Part shown: piece after piece, positions 8,030 to 16,736 of the stretch
How the letters are laid out: the number at the start of each line of letters is the position of its first letter
How positions within the stretch are numbered: the stretch's first letter is position 1
Assembly (NCBI RefSeq): GCF_014132355.1
Contig: NZ_BLZO01000184.1
Location: forward strand, 153,629 to 217,628
Length of the DNA: 64,000 bases
Direction of reading: 5' to 3'
From: Okeania sp. KiyG1
GTDB taxonomy: Bacteria; Cyanobacteriota; Cyanobacteriia; Cyanobacteriales; Microcoleaceae
The notes under the pieces: generated by a model
What the model was told of the DNA's origin: nothing
Databases searched by the model: none
The model's input: only the letters and a program-made list of their open reading frames with translations
Made by a program: the position numbers and the translations under genes

Positions 8030-8158
8030 TATCATGTCCGGTAGCATCGGTGTAATTAGATGGGGAGATGGGGAGGTGGGGAGGTGGGGAGATGGGGAAA
8101 TATTTGGTAATGGTTGAAAATGGAACATTTTTTTATACCGAATTAAACGGATTTGATA
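8030..8158. mobile_element. MITE-A, copy 3
   Basis: TATCATGTCCGGTAGCATCG at the left, ..ACCGAATTAAACGGATTTGATA at the right, TCA duplicated on both sides. The interior is GGGGAGAT-type heptads. Same subtype as copies at 21785 and 31414. Confidence 0.85.
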
Positions 8159-8591
8159 TCAGAAGTCAGAAGTAGGGGGGAAAAATTATCAATTATTCCC
8201 CTCCTGGGAGGGGAGGGGCGAGGGGTGGGTTGCCTGTTGCCTGTTGCCTGTTGCCTCTTTTCTAGAGATGTCTAATTTGCTAGTTAGGGCTTGCTGATTA
8301 ATTCTCAAAGTATTGACTGATATTGGCTAAGTGCGTTTTTGGGTTAAAAAAAGTACCAGCTTTTCGGTGGAAAAAGCTTAAAAAGCTAGTATTTTGGGAT
8401 GATTATGGCAGAAAAATTGTCTCTCAATTTTTCCGACTACCTCCTCTATAATTCCCATTTATTCTGTCTTCCCCTCCCCTCCACCGGAGGGGCTAGGGGT
8501 GGGTTGGGAGGGGAGGGGCGAGGGGTGGGTTGTCTCCTGTCTCCTGTCTCCTACCCCTACTAAAAGACTTTTGAGCGCAAACCCTAGTTAC
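8159..8591. other. Intergenic 3' of mscS-like gene, repeat-filled
   Basis: C/G-rich inverted block (CCCTCCTGGGAGGGG), GCCTGTT heptads, then an inverted-repeat element at 8287-8583. The plus-strand ORF 8499-8693 is antisense to the microsatellite and is not a gene. Confidence 0.6.
8287..8583. mobile_element. Inverted-repeat element with 7-bp duplication
   Basis: Ends GGGCTTGCTGA and TGAGCGCAAACC (imperfect inverted repeat GGG(C/T)TTGC), flanked by CTAGTTA at 8280-8286 and 8584-8590. A related left end occurs at 62951 and a related right end, in inverse orientation, at 12668. The right duplication touches the stop codon region of the mscS-like gene. No ORF. Confidence 0.6.
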
Positions 8592-10280
8592 TTATTCTTG
8601 TTCTTCATCTCCTTCATCTCCTTCATCTTCTTCATCCTCTTCATCTTCTTCATCTTCTTCATCTTCTTCATCCTCCGGGTCTGGTTCTTCTAGACCCTCC
8701 TTACCTTTGCGACCGCCACGATGGGGAATTTCAATCCCTTCTTCTTCAAAAGCTTCCACAATCATTTTACGCAAACACAATTCTATATCTTCGTTTGTGC
8801 CCGGTTTAACTTGTGTCGTCGTCTGAATTAGTAACTGATATCTATCAAAGCTTTCAACCCCGTCTACCTCAGTTGCTTCTAAAACATCCTCATTCTCCTG
8901 CTTTAATTTTTGTCCCACTGCTTCTATAACTTTGTAAACCTGTTCGAGATTAGCATCATAAGCAACACCGACACTTACCCCAGCTTCACTATATTTGGAA
9001 TAGTTAATAATATTACCAATTTCGCCATTGCGAATAATATAGTCTTTATCGTCAAAACTAATACGGGTAGTTTTAAGTTCGATCGCTGTAACATAACCTT
9101 TTATATCATCAATTTCCACAAAATCACCTACTAAGTAGTAACCTTCAAATAAATTAAACAACCCAGCTACTACATCTTCAACAATACTCTGTGCTCCCAT
9201 GCTCACACCAAGACCAAGAATACCAGCACTTGCGAGTACAGGAGTAGAGTCAATACCGAGGACATTGAGAATAGCAATCATTGCACCAACGTAGGTGAGA
9301 TATTTGAGGGTACTCTCGAACAATGGTAAGAGGGTTTCTCGTCTCTTTCTGTTAATTTCATCTAACTCTTCGTCGTCACCAAGTAGAAATTTTCTGGCCA
9401 AAAGCTTACCAATTTCTTCAATCACACGGCTAGTATAAAATATGCCGACGATCTGAATCACTATAGGTCCAATAGTTGCTAGATAGGCAATAAATTCTAG
9501 TTGCTTAAACACTAGAGTTGCCATAGACAAGTAGATTACATACTCAAGACATCGTTTTGACAAGGGGATGAGATGGCGGAGACTATCATATAAGCGTAGC
9601 AGCTTGTTAGAACTAGGACTGGAGTATTTTTCGCTGAGAGCATCTAGTGTGTCGATAATTATGATGTTGGCTTTGACCAGAACTATGCCTACTGCAATAA
9701 TGACATATATCCTCAGAGCAATATACATATATTGCGGAATTATTTCTGGTAGTTGGATAAATTGAGTACATAAGGTTAGACTCAACAGCCAAATAATGTT
9801 AATTAGGTTGAGACTGACAAAGTTAAAGAAAGATTCTATATTTTCATCATTAGCTGTAATATGTTCAAATCTTTTGGTGCGATCGCACAGGTTGTCTATT
9901 AAACGTTGGAGGTAAGGTTGGGTAATAGCTACGAAGAGTAATAAGAATAAACTTCTGCCTACTCCCATACCTAGATTTTCCCAGAATTCTTTGGGAATAG
10001 TATTAATAAATGATTTGGTGTATTCTAGTAGATTTTCTCCTTGATATATTAACCAACTATTAAATCCTAATATCAGGATTCCGAGTAATCCACCACTTAG
10101 GATTAATATAGTCTGGATATTCTTTTGAGTATTTTGAATTGTAATTCTAATTTTCTTACTTGAAACAGCTTTGGTTAGTTGTTTTAAAATTTCTCCAGCT
10201 AACCAATTAATTATGCTGAAAATCACGAGTAGCAAACCAATTTCTGCTACTATAACCAAGAAATTTTGTACTGCCAACAT
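8592..10280 (-). CDS. MscS-family mechanosensitive ion channel
   Basis: 562 residues, inner membrane. Several N-terminal helices (about 5-30, 55-80, 105-125, 155-185, 190-215, 245-290) precede the MscS core, with TM3 A/G-rich helix ASAGILGLGVSMGAQSIVEDVV (about 348-370), beta-domain LVGDFVEIDDIKGYVTAIELKTTRI and NGEIGNIINYSK. Such channels release solutes on hypo-osmotic shock. The last ~30 residues are almost all Asp and Glu, encoded by a 9-bp microsatellite (8602-8672). An acidic cytoplasmic tail is not a family feature and may be polymorphic in length. Start ATG at 10280. Downstream, an inverted-repeat element abuts the stop. Confidence 0.9.
   Translation of the reverse strand: MLAVQNFLVIVAEIGLLLVIFSIINWLAGEILKQLTKAVSSKKIRITIQNTQKNIQTILILSGGLLGILILGFNSWLIYQGENLLEYTKSFINTIPKEFWENLGMGVGRSLFLLLFVAITQPYLQRLIDNLCDRTKRFEHITANDENIESFFNFVSLNLINIIWLLSLTLCTQFIQLPEIIPQYMYIALRIYVIIAVGIVLVKANIIIIDTLDALSEKYSSPSSNKLLRLYDSLRHLIPLSKRCLEYVIYLSMATLVFKQLEFIAYLATIGPIVIQIVGIFYTSRVIEEIGKLLARKFLLGDDEELDEINRKRRETLLPLFESTLKYLTYVGAMIAILNVLGIDSTPVLASAGILGLGVSMGAQSIVEDVVAGLFNLFEGYYLVGDFVEIDDIKGYVTAIELKTTRISFDDKDYIIRNGEIGNIINYSKYSEAGVSVGVAYDANLEQVYKVIEAVGQKLKQENEDVLEATEVDGVESFDRYQLLIQTTTQVKPGTNEDIELCLRKMIVEAFEEEGIEIPHRGGRKGKEGLEEPDPEDEEDEEDEEDEEDEEDEGDEGDEEQE
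8602..8672. repeat. 9-bp microsatellite (TTCATCTTC) in coding sequence
   Basis: About eight tandem TTCTTCATC units encode (D/E) runs at the channel C-terminus. Every unit is a multiple of three, so slippage changes tail length without a frameshift. Confidence 0.85.
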
Positions 10281-10508
10281 TTGGGAAAGCTCCTAAGTTG
10301 TTTAGTTGTTTTTTTAGAGCTAAAAAATTTTCACTCTAATGTACCTCAAGCAATAATTTTTCTAAATTATTTTATTCATCTAAATTATACCAATTATTAA
10401 TCCTTGACAAACTCTCTATTAACTCTTGGTCATTTCAGTTATCATTTATCAGTTAACATTACCTCCTACTGAAGTAGGAAGCAAGAAAATACTGAATATT
10501 CTTTTTTT

Positions 10509-10673
10509 GGCGGAGGTATGATATTTTGTCCGGATAAGAGCACGAACAAAAAATTTTCTCCTTCTACTACTCTTTATTCTTCTTTCTTTCCTCTCTTTAT
10601 TCTTCTTTCTTTCCTCCCTACTCCTGACTCCTAAATAATTAAGATTAATATCATGCACTAATTCACCAACGCC
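10509..10673. mobile_element. MITE-C, copy 1
   Basis: Left end GGCGGAGGTATGATA, right end ATTCACCAACGCC; flanks CTTTTTTT and CTTTTTGG are similar but not identical. The interior closely matches the element at 15888-16040 in inverted orientation (TTGTCCGGATAAGAG, CTTTCTTTCC, CTCCTAAATAATTAAGATTA). Confidence 0.65.
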
Positions 10674-10679
10674 CTTTTT

Positions 10680-10796
10680 GGCGTTGCTGAATACTGGGAT
10701 GATTTCGGCGCTCCGCGGGGACACACCGGACACACCGGACACGGGGATTATGGTTTCTGCTAGGAGTGACAAAATCATCCCGCAATTATGCAATGC
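10680..10796. repeat. Inverted-repeat element abutting MITE-C
   Basis: GGCGTTGCTGAATACTGGGA at the left; the right end read in reverse complement starts GGCATTGCATAATTGCGGGA. Six T-rich bases separate it from the element at 10509-10673. No matching target duplication was found. Confidence 0.5.
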
Positions 10797-10851
10797 CTAC
10801 TAAAAGGTTCGTATTTTTGCTTCTCTTGGGGAGACTCTAAGACCGCACTAA

Positions 10852-10991
10852 TATCAAATCCGGTTGAATACTTATTATATGAGATGGGGGGATGGGGAGA
10901 TGGGGAGATGGGGAGATGGGGAGATGGGGAGATTTAAGGCGAGAAAGTGTGGATAGAATTATAAACATATACAGTATAACCGGATTCTATA
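10852..10991. mobile_element. MITE-A, copy 4
   Basis: TATCAAATCCGGTTGAATAC at the left, AACCGGATTCTATA at the right, TAA duplicated (10849-10851 and 10992-10994). GGGGAGAT heptads inside. Confidence 0.85.
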
Positions 10992-11220
10992 TAACTCATC
11001 GCGTCGGCGACAGACAACAGTATCAAATTCGGTCGAGAGAGAGAACAGGAATATAGAAAAAGAGAAGTATGTAAAAAAGGTATAACTATTATAATTATTA
11101 TAATTATTGTAGTTGGATGGTAGTACTAAAGATGTAAGTGCATTGGTTAATATATTGCTTTAATTGTTAGAGCTTAAACTGCAAAAATCATTACTTGTTT
11201 ACCATTACCTAAATATTGTG

Positions 11221-11575
11221 GTTTAAAGCCTCCCCTTTTAATATCATTTTCGGTTGAATACTTATAAATAACTTAGCGAGGAGTCAGGAGTCAACCCACC
11301 CCTAACCCTTCCCAACCCACCCCTAACCCCGACCGTGGAGGGGAGGGGAAGTCAGGAGTCAACCCACCCCTCGCCCCTCCGGTGGAGGGGAAGAAAGGAG
11401 AAAAATCAAGATAATTTAAGTATTTCAAGATAATTTTAGTATTTATTCGGTACTGTCAGTTCTGAAATTTTATTTATAACTGACCCGTCCGAACATGATA
11501 TAAGGGGATAATAAATAAAAATTTTCCTGTTCGTCAATCCTCTTCTTTTCAAGGAGAGGTAATTCGCGCATTCTA
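11221..11575 (-). repeat. R1 repeat, copy 3, split by MITE-A
   Basis: Reverse orientation: GTTTAAAGCCTCCCCTTT then, after the MITE-A, AGGGGATAATAAATAAAAATTTTCC.. and ..AATCCTCTTCTTTTCAAGGA. The insertion falls in the centre of the CTCCTTTAAAGGAG-type palindrome. Confidence 0.75.
11242..11500. mobile_element. MITE-A, copy 5 (in R1)
   Basis: TATCATTTTCGGTTGAATAC left end, CCGAACATGATA right end, TAA on both sides. The interior carries the AACCCACCCCTAACCC / GGAGGGGAGGGG cassette also found in other elements. Confidence 0.85.
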
Positions 11576-11700
11576 AATTCGCGCATTCTAAATTCTTGAA
11601 CATTGGAGTATTTTATATAGCAGTCGAAGGAAAGGTGAGGACATATCAAAAGCTTAAAACTCAGACAACGCAATATTTTTCCTTCTGCCTTCTGCCTTCT

Positions 11701-12435
11701 TCAATTTGACTCTTTTTCTCTTTCTAATCTACTACTAACTGCCCTATAGTTAATACGGTAGACATCTAATCTTTCTACTGCTTCGGCAGCAACAAAAGTA
11801 TCTTGAGGTATTTCTTGCAGTAAATCTATAGCTTTTTGCCATTTAGCTTGAGCTTCTTGCCATACCTCTAGTGGATGAGGGGGGTTTTGCACAATTACAC
11901 TTGCTTCTGTGCCTAACTTTTTAGCATTAACTAACTTAGAGGTTGCTGTTTTTTCTACAATAAGTTTTTCTCGGAGATTATTATAATCTTGGCGGTAAGT
12001 TTGAAGCAGTTTACTAGCCTCTTTTTCAACAGTAGTATCCTCAGGAATTTCTTCTAATAATTTAATAGCTTCGAGTAACTTTGCTTCTGCTTCTTCCCAA
12101 GTCGCTAAAGGCAGTGGTGGATATTTCACCGTATTCTTACCTTGAACATTTAGTTTTTTAGCTTCTTTTAAATCTTTTTCGGCTTGTTGTTGTTCCAAAA
12201 GAGCTTGTTCTTCAGGAGAAACAATTACTATTTTTTGACTAGCTTGTAGAGCATAAACGACGATGCCTACTTCTATCATTAGAATAGATAATAATAAGAT
12301 TATCAAACGTTTCTGGGAAAAAGATTTTTCTTCAGAAAGTTGTTCTTCCTGTTGTTGCTGTTGTTCTATTTGTTGTAGTAAATCTTGAGAATCTAAACTT
12401 TTCTCAAGTTCGCTTAAAAGTTGATTTGGTTCCAT
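11701..12435 (-). CDS. Single-TM protein with duplicated helical domain
   Basis: No named family recognised. From ATG at 12435 (MEPNQLLSELEKSLD; a start five codons upstream is also possible) the 244-residue chain has a Gln/Glu-rich cytosolic coil (IEQQQQQEEQLSEEKS), one TM helix at about 43-63 (RLIILLLSILMIEVGIVVYA) and an outer part with two homologous ~65-residue units. Each unit reads PPxPLxxWxEAxAKxxxAIxLLxEIPxDTxV, then an EA..L..YR..Y helix. Other cyanobacterial proteins carry this repeat, usually unannotated. It is likely a membrane-anchored helical hairpin protein facing the periplasm. No operon partner. Confidence 0.7.
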   Translation of the reverse strand: MEPNQLLSELEKSLDSQDLLQQIEQQQQQEEQLSEEKSFSQKRLIILLLSILMIEVGIVVYALQASQKIVIVSPEEQALLEQQQAEKDLKEAKKLNVQGKNTVKYPPLPLATWEEAEAKLLEAIKLLEEIPEDTTVEKEASKLLQTYRQDYNNLREKLIVEKTATSKLVNAKKLGTEASVIVQNPPHPLEVWQEAQAKWQKAIDLLQEIPQDTFVAAEAVERLDVYRINYRAVSSRLEREKESN

Positions 12436-12929
12436 GGCTAAATTCAACAATTAATAATTAATAATTAATAATTAATAATTACCTCTCCTTGAAAAGAAGA
12501 GGATTGACGCGGAGCGTGAAAATTTTTTCTTATTTCTCCTTTAAAGGAGAGGCTTTAAACCTTAATTATTCGGTAAAAAATATTTACCCCATCGATCAAT
12601 AGTACCACATTAATCACCTAATCTGCTGTAACATTTAGAAGTAGGGAAAAGGGGACATAAAATATCTTTAGGGTTTGCGCTTCACTAGTCTTTTAGTAGG
12701 GGTAGGAGACAACCCACCCCTAACCCCTCCCAACCCACCCCTAACCCCTCCCAGGAGGGGAGGGAAAGACAGGAGACAGGAGACAGGAGAAATGGGAATG
12801 AGCGAGCAGGTAGGAGTAAGAATTTTCCCAAGATTGTTCTGCCCAACTATGCGTCTAAAATACTAACTTTTTGAGCATAAAGAGCTGAAAACCAGGCACT
12901 TTTTTCGACTCCAAAAAGGCACTTGTCTT
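12436..12929. other. Spacer with R1, heptads and GC-rich cassette
   Basis: TTAATAA heptads (12447-12480), R1 copy 4 (12478-12580, uninterrupted), then from 12668 a sequence matching in reverse the right end of the element at 8287-8583 (TAGGGTTTGCGCT.., CTTTTAGTAGGGGTAGGAG), with the CCCACCCCTAACCCC cassette. ORF 12675-12866 is inside this and rejected. Confidence 0.65.
12478..12580 (+). repeat. R1 repeat, copy 4 (uninterrupted reference copy)
   Basis: TTACCTCTCCTTGAAAAGAA, GAGGATTGACGC, GAAAATTTTTTCTTATTT, CTCCTTTAAAGGAGAGGC, TTTAAACCTTAATTATTCGG, TAAA. It contains two palindromes, CCTCTCCTTGAAAAGAAGAGG and CTCCTTTAAAGGAG. Confidence 0.8.
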
Positions 12930-13147
12930 GTAAGCATTCAGCAGTCAGCTATCAGCTATCAGCTATTAACTTATTATCTTAGAAGGAGAATTCAAAATGA
13001 TGTTTATGCAGCATTCACTAGGAAAGAAAAAGGTAACAAGCTAACTTTACTATATTACATTACGCTCAAAAGCTGAATGCTGTTTCGGAGCATGACAAAC
13101 GAAAATGCTAATAGCTGTTTGCGCAGCATTCCGCAGGAAATGCTTAC
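12930..13147. mobile_element. MITE-B, copy 1
   Basis: GTAAGCATTCAGC at the left, AATGCTTAC at the right, exact 8-bp duplication CTTGTCTT (12922-12929 and 13148-13155). Inside are AGCTATC tandem units and two PAL21 modules (13083-13102, 13118-13138). Lies about 90 bp 3' of the ABC permease gene. Confidence 0.9.
13118..13138 (-). repeat. PAL21 module in MITE-B right end
   Basis: TTTGCGCAGCATTCCGCAGG then A, placed inside CTG-AATGCTTAC. A shorter variant at 13083-13102 (TTTCGGAGCATGACAAACGA) is in the same element. Confidence 0.65.
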
Positions 13148-13233
13148 CTTGTCTTTATATGTCAATGCTTTTAGATTTAATCAGCAAGCCCTATTTAAGT
13201 ACATATATACAAATGATTTTGCCCACCTACTCA

Positions 13234-14016
13234 TTAACTAGAAGCACTTGTATAGTAGCGCAAAGCCAGCCTCCAAAATCTAATAGAAGCAAATAACAAC
13301 CCACTTGCCAAAACAAAAGAACCTATTATCCAAGTTCCTCCAATTCTACCTAAGATTGCTTCAGTTGGCACAGTGGTTAAAAATGCAACTGGTACTAAAA
13401 AAGTAAAAAAGAAACGATAAGCATTGGGATAGGCGGCCATTGGGTATCTTCCTGCTTCTAATAAACCTTTGAGGACTTCTGTCACATTATAAATTTTTAC
13501 GAACCAAATACTTGTTGAACCCAAAATAAACCACAGACTATAAAGAGTAATTATTCCACAGACAAAGGGTACTAAACTAAGCAAATAATTATCTATTCCT
13601 AAGCTTAATTTACTACCAGCATATCCCAATAATAGAATACCGAAAATTATATCTGGTATTCCCCAAGGAGAAACTGTACGAGTAGAAAGCCAAAATTGAC
13701 TGCTGATGGGTTTTAGTAGTACAAAATCTAGAGTGCCTTCTTGTACTTGTTCTACAATGCGATTTAGATTTGGAATTAAAAAAATAGCGGATATACCCTG
13801 TAAAATAGTGAAAATTGCTAAGACAATTAAAGCTTCTTCCCAATTCCAATTCTCAAATTTATAGTCTGTTCTATAAAATAAAAATAACCCAAATAAGCTA
13901 CCTAATAAATTCCCTAAACTGCTAATTGTTGCTATCAAAAAATTGAAGCGGTATTCTAATTCAGCAGCGATCGCTGCACCCCAAAATAATTTTAGTATTT
14001 GTAGATATCGTTCCAT
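13234..14016 (-). CDS. ABC-2 type transporter permease (DUF990-like)
   Basis: 260 residues, about six TM helices: 20-50, 62-85, 115-140, 145-170, 200-220, 228-250. It opens MERYLQILKLFWGAAIAAELEYRFNFLIAT and contains the conserved cytosolic loop VQEGTLDFVLLKPISSQFWLSTR typical of PF06182 permeases. These pair with an ATPase and a second permease of the same family for export of an unknown substrate. Neither partner is in the window, so subunits must come from elsewhere. It starts at the ATG at 14016. A MITE-B sits just downstream. Confidence 0.85.
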   Translation of the reverse strand: MERYLQILKLFWGAAIAAELEYRFNFLIATISSLGNLLGSLFGLFLFYRTDYKFENWNWEEALIVLAIFTILQGISAIFLIPNLNRIVEQVQEGTLDFVLLKPISSQFWLSTRTVSPWGIPDIIFGILLLGYAGSKLSLGIDNYLLSLVPFVCGIITLYSLWFILGSTSIWFVKIYNVTEVLKGLLEAGRYPMAAYPNAYRFFFTFLVPVAFLTTVPTEAILGRIGGTWIIGSFVLASGLLFASIRFWRLALRYYTSASS

Positions 14017-14074
14017 TTTTATTTGATTTCACCAGAAAATTTACATCTTGAAAAATTATAGCGCTACTTGAATA

Positions 14075-14118
14075 GGCAACAGGCAACAGGCAACAGGCAA
14101 CAGGCAACAGGCAACAGG
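14075..14118 (+). repeat. GGCAACA heptanucleotide array (STRR type)
   Basis: Six tandem GGCAACA units, the short-tandemly-repeated class known from heterocystous and filamentous cyanobacteria. Also four units at 6852-6881 inside MITE-A. Confidence 0.85.
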
Positions 14119-14134
14119 GAATAGCAAGCTGTAA

Positions 14135-14325
14135 TATCATGTCCGGATAAGAGCGTGATAAAAAAACTTTCTCCTTCAACTCCAGTTCTTCTTCTTCCTT
14201 CTTCCAACTTCAGTCTTCCCTCCTGACTCCTGACTTCCCCTCCCCTCCACGGTCGGGGTTAGGGGTGGGTTGACTCCTGAGGACTCCGTCGTTATTTATT
14301 TATAACTGTTCAACCGGACATGATA
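14135..14325. mobile_element. MITE-A, copy 6
   Basis: TATCATGTCCGGATAAGAGC at the left, ATAACTGTTCAACCGGACAT..GATA at the right, TAA both sides. The interior has CTTCTTCTTCC runs and the CCCCTCCACGG..GGGGTTAGGGGTGGG cassette. Confidence 0.85.
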
Positions 14326-14539
14326 TAAAAGGGTTTTAGGATTGAAAAATGTCCGCGCCCAACTCTTGTAGTGCTATATACCAAAATCATGTTTAGTTTA
14401 GACAAATTTTATCTGAGGCTGCACAGAGTTACGAAAAAGAAGATGATTCGGGAGTTTTAGCAATTATTGAATTAGAGTTAAATTCGCATTCCAATTGATG
14501 TATAGCAGTTCAATAATGTATAATTTAGAATTTATAATT

Positions 14540-14843
14540 TAGAATTACCTCTTCTTATAAAGAATATCATGTCCGGGTAATTAGTGATAAAAAAACTTTC
14601 TCCTTCTCGTTTTCTTTCTTCTCCTTCTTATCCTCTTTTTTCTTCTTTCTTTCCTCCTGACTCCTGTACGGGTGGCGTAATTAGGAGCATGACAAACGGA
14701 AATCACCCCTACGACTCCTGACTCCTTAGTCGTTTATTTATAACTGTTCAACCGGACATGATATAAGAGGATTAGATAAAAGGATTTTTTTTCCTTTTTC
14801 TCCATGAATGGAAAGGCTTTATACCTGAATTTTTCGGTAAAGG
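14540..14843 (+). repeat. R1 repeat, copy 5, split by MITE-A
   Basis: TTACCTCTTCTTATAAAGAA before and AAGAGGATTAG.. after the inserted element; ends TTTTTCGGTAAA. The insertion falls in the loop of the CCTCT..AGAGG palindrome. Confidence 0.75.
14565..14763. mobile_element. MITE-A, copy 7 (in R1)
   Basis: TATCATGTCCGGGTAATTAG left end, AACCGGACATGATA right end; flanks GAA and TAA (one mismatch in the expected duplication). Contains a PAL21-like block splitting a GGGTG..CACCC palindrome at about 14668-14708. Confidence 0.8.
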
Positions 14844-15095
14844 TGGGGTATTAATTTTAATAGACATCTCAAGAAAAAAAGGGAGTAGGGAGCAGGGAGT
14901 ACTAAGGAGTGAAACAGTGATATTTCTTATTTCCTATCTCTCTCCAACGAAGGTGGATAAAAAGAATATTGAGACCATCCATTAAAGGTAATTCTGACAA
15001 GATAATAAATTGAATTTCCTCTTATTTCACCACAAATCTACAAACAACTTATCAAAAGAATAAATCTTGGTCTTTAGTCTTTATTTCTCTTTGAT

Positions 15096-15761
15096 TCAAT
15101 TAATCAAACTTGGAGAAGTCAGAACAAATACATCTCGATATCCTGCTTTTTCAGTTACAGGTTTAATTGGAGTTGTAAAGTGGAAAAATTCATGGTCATT
15201 TACCAATAATAAATCCCCGGAATGGAGAATTTTACTAAACACAGGTTTTTCTTTTTTCGCAGTATAAAGATGGGTTGCACCTCCTTGAATATTATGTCGA
15301 TCTACTGCAAATATACCAATAAAATCTGTGCCATCTCTATGAATACCTTCCGGTGCTGGATTACCTGAATTATTAGGGGAACAAATAGTTCTGATTTGAT
15401 GAACTCCAATATCTGCTTCTGGATGTAGTTTGCAGGAATCGCAGAAAGCTAAAATCATTTTTTTAAAGTTATCTAAGACAATAAGTCCGTCGTCTAATTC
15501 GGCAAATTCTCTTTTAATGCCTCCTACTAGGGGATTATAATTTTTACTTTGATAAAGATAACCGTGAGGCTGTTTTATTAACTCTTCCCCTGAGATAATA
15601 AAACGAGAAAGTCTTCTGTAACGATACTTAGCTTTTATGTAGGGATCGACTGGAAGAGCGGAAAAAAATTCTTCAAAACCTTCCATGCTAATAGAATTTA
15701 CCTTTTTGTAGGTAAACATAAAAGCATAATCTAAATGAATTGAATCTAAAACTCTTTGCAT
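15096..15761 (-). CDS. 2OG-Fe(II) dioxygenase family protein (PF10014 type)
   Basis: 221 residues. The jelly-roll core shows the iron triad: HRDGTDFIGIF gives H..D (about H140, D142) and the distal His is in NDHEFFHFTTPI (about 191-197). The 2-oxoglutarate-binding Arg is in GYRDVFVLT near the end. The spacing and VHQIRT..GNPAPEGIHRDG block match the free-amino-acid hydroxylase family that includes L-isoleucine 4-hydroxylases. The substrate here is unknown. It stands alone, flanked by long repeat spacers, and starts at ATG 15761. Confidence 0.85.
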   Translation of the reverse strand: MQRVLDSIHLDYAFMFTYKKVNSISMEGFEEFFSALPVDPYIKAKYRYRRLSRFIISGEELIKQPHGYLYQSKNYNPLVGGIKREFAELDDGLIVLDNFKKMILAFCDSCKLHPEADIGVHQIRTICSPNNSGNPAPEGIHRDGTDFIGIFAVDRHNIQGGATHLYTAKKEKPVFSKILHSGDLLLVNDHEFFHFTTPIKPVTEKAGYRDVFVLTSPSLIN

Positions 15762-15887
15762 AAATATTTCTCCCTATTTTTATAGAGCAAAATTTTAGTT
15801 TTATACAACTATATTTTTAATATAGCTCAGATTTCTGAGAAGTGTTACTAAATAATATACAAAGTATGAATTTTTGTTAAAAAATGT

Positions 15888-16040
15888 GGCGTTGGTGAAG
15901 CCCGTGTATGATTTTAATCTTAATTATTTAGGAGTCAGGAGTCAGGAAGAAAGAAAGAAGAAGAAAGAATAGTAGAGGGAGAAAGTTTTTTGTTTGCACT
16001 CTTATCCGGACAAGACATTATACCTCAAATTACCAACGCC
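15888..16040. mobile_element. MITE-C, copy 2
   Basis: GGCGTTGGTGAAGCCCG at the left, AATTACCAACGCC at the right, exact 8-bp duplication AAAAATGT (15880-15887 and 16041-16048). The interior matches 10509-10673 in reverse. Confidence 0.9.
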
Positions 16041-16117
16041 AAAAATGTATAATACTAATTGAATAAATGTTGGCTAAAAATAGCTAGGCTATTTATTAGG
16101 AGTCAACCCACCCCTAA

Positions 16118-16436
16118 TATCAAATCCGGTTGAATACTTACTATACAGTTGAGAGTAGGGGACCCACCCTAGCCCCTCCCCCGACCGTGGAGGGGACCCA
16201 CCCTAGCCCTCCCAGGAGGGGAATTTAGGGAGTGGGGGAGATTAGATAGACATCTGGTAATAATAAAAAATCAATATCGTGATTCGTACAGAAATTATCA
16301 ATTATTTCCCTGTACGAACCTTGCATGCAATGTCCCTACTATGCATGGAAGAGATGTCTAATATTTAAGTAATTTAAGAAATTATAAACAAATATTATAC
16401 AACCGGATTCTATGTGCAACCCCACCGGATTTGATA
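16118..16436. mobile_element. MITE-A, copy 8
   Basis: TATCAAATCCGGTTGAATAC at the left, CACCGGATTTGATA at the right, TAA duplicated. An additional internal AACCGGATTCTATG end near 16401 suggests an older copy extended by a second right end. Confidence 0.8.
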
Positions 16437-16577
16437 TAACCCCTCTGCTCCCAGGAGGGGAAGTAAGGAGTCAGAATCAATGTTTTTTATACTATTTAGT
16501 CAAAGGGAGATTTCCTGTAAAATCTTTTAGTCACTCCAATTATTGATAACATTCTTAGATTAACTTTTTCCTTCTTA

Positions 16578-16720
16578 TCGAATAATTAAGTTTTAAAGCC
16601 TCTCCTTTAAAGGAGAAAAAGAAAAAATTTTCCTTTGAGTCAATCCTATCCGTTTTCAAGCAGAGGCAATTATTAATTATTAATTATTAATTATTAATTA
16701 TTAATTATTAATTATTGAAT
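16578..16720 (-). repeat. R1 repeat, copy 6, plus heptads
   Basis: Reverse orientation: CGAATAATTAAG, AAAGCCTCTCCTTTAAAGGA, GAAAAAATTTTCC, GTCAATCCTATCC..AGAGGCAATT, then TTAATTA units. Confidence 0.8.
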
Positions 16721-16736
16721 TCTTCCTTCTTCAAAA

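Larger units (their letters stand above)
10281..11700. other. 1.4-kb gene-free spacer built of repeats
   Basis: Contents in order: mscS-like leader; MITE-C-like elements (10509-10796); MITE-A (10852-10991); an AT block with TATTATAATTA triplets near 11080; R1 reverse copy (11221-11575) split by MITE-A (11242-11500). ORFs 10449-10793 and 11470-11673 lie in repeats and were rejected. Confidence 0.7.
14017..15095. other. 1.1-kb gene-free spacer of repeats
   Basis: GGCAACA heptads (14075-14118), MITE-A (14135-14325), MITE-A inside R1 (14565-14763 in 14540-14843), a PAL21-like block (about 14688), then GGGAGTAGGGAGCAG heptads near 14880. ORF 13961-14179 crosses repeats and was rejected. Confidence 0.7.
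15762..16736. other. Gene-free spacer with MITE-C, MITE-A and R1
   Basis: Contains MITE-C (15888-16040), MITE-A (16118-16436), GC-rich CCTCCCAGGAGGGGA cassettes and R1 reverse copy 6 (16578-16672) followed by TTAATTA heptads (16673-16720). No coding frame worth calling. Confidence 0.7.

Noticed and set aside
8499-8693. ORF with Phe/Ile-rich end
   Set aside because: Antisense of the acidic microsatellite of the mscS-like gene.
10449-10793. 114-codon ORF on the minus strand
   Set aside because: Runs through two MITE-C-type elements and low-complexity CTTCTTTC DNA; no domain, composition of repeat translation.
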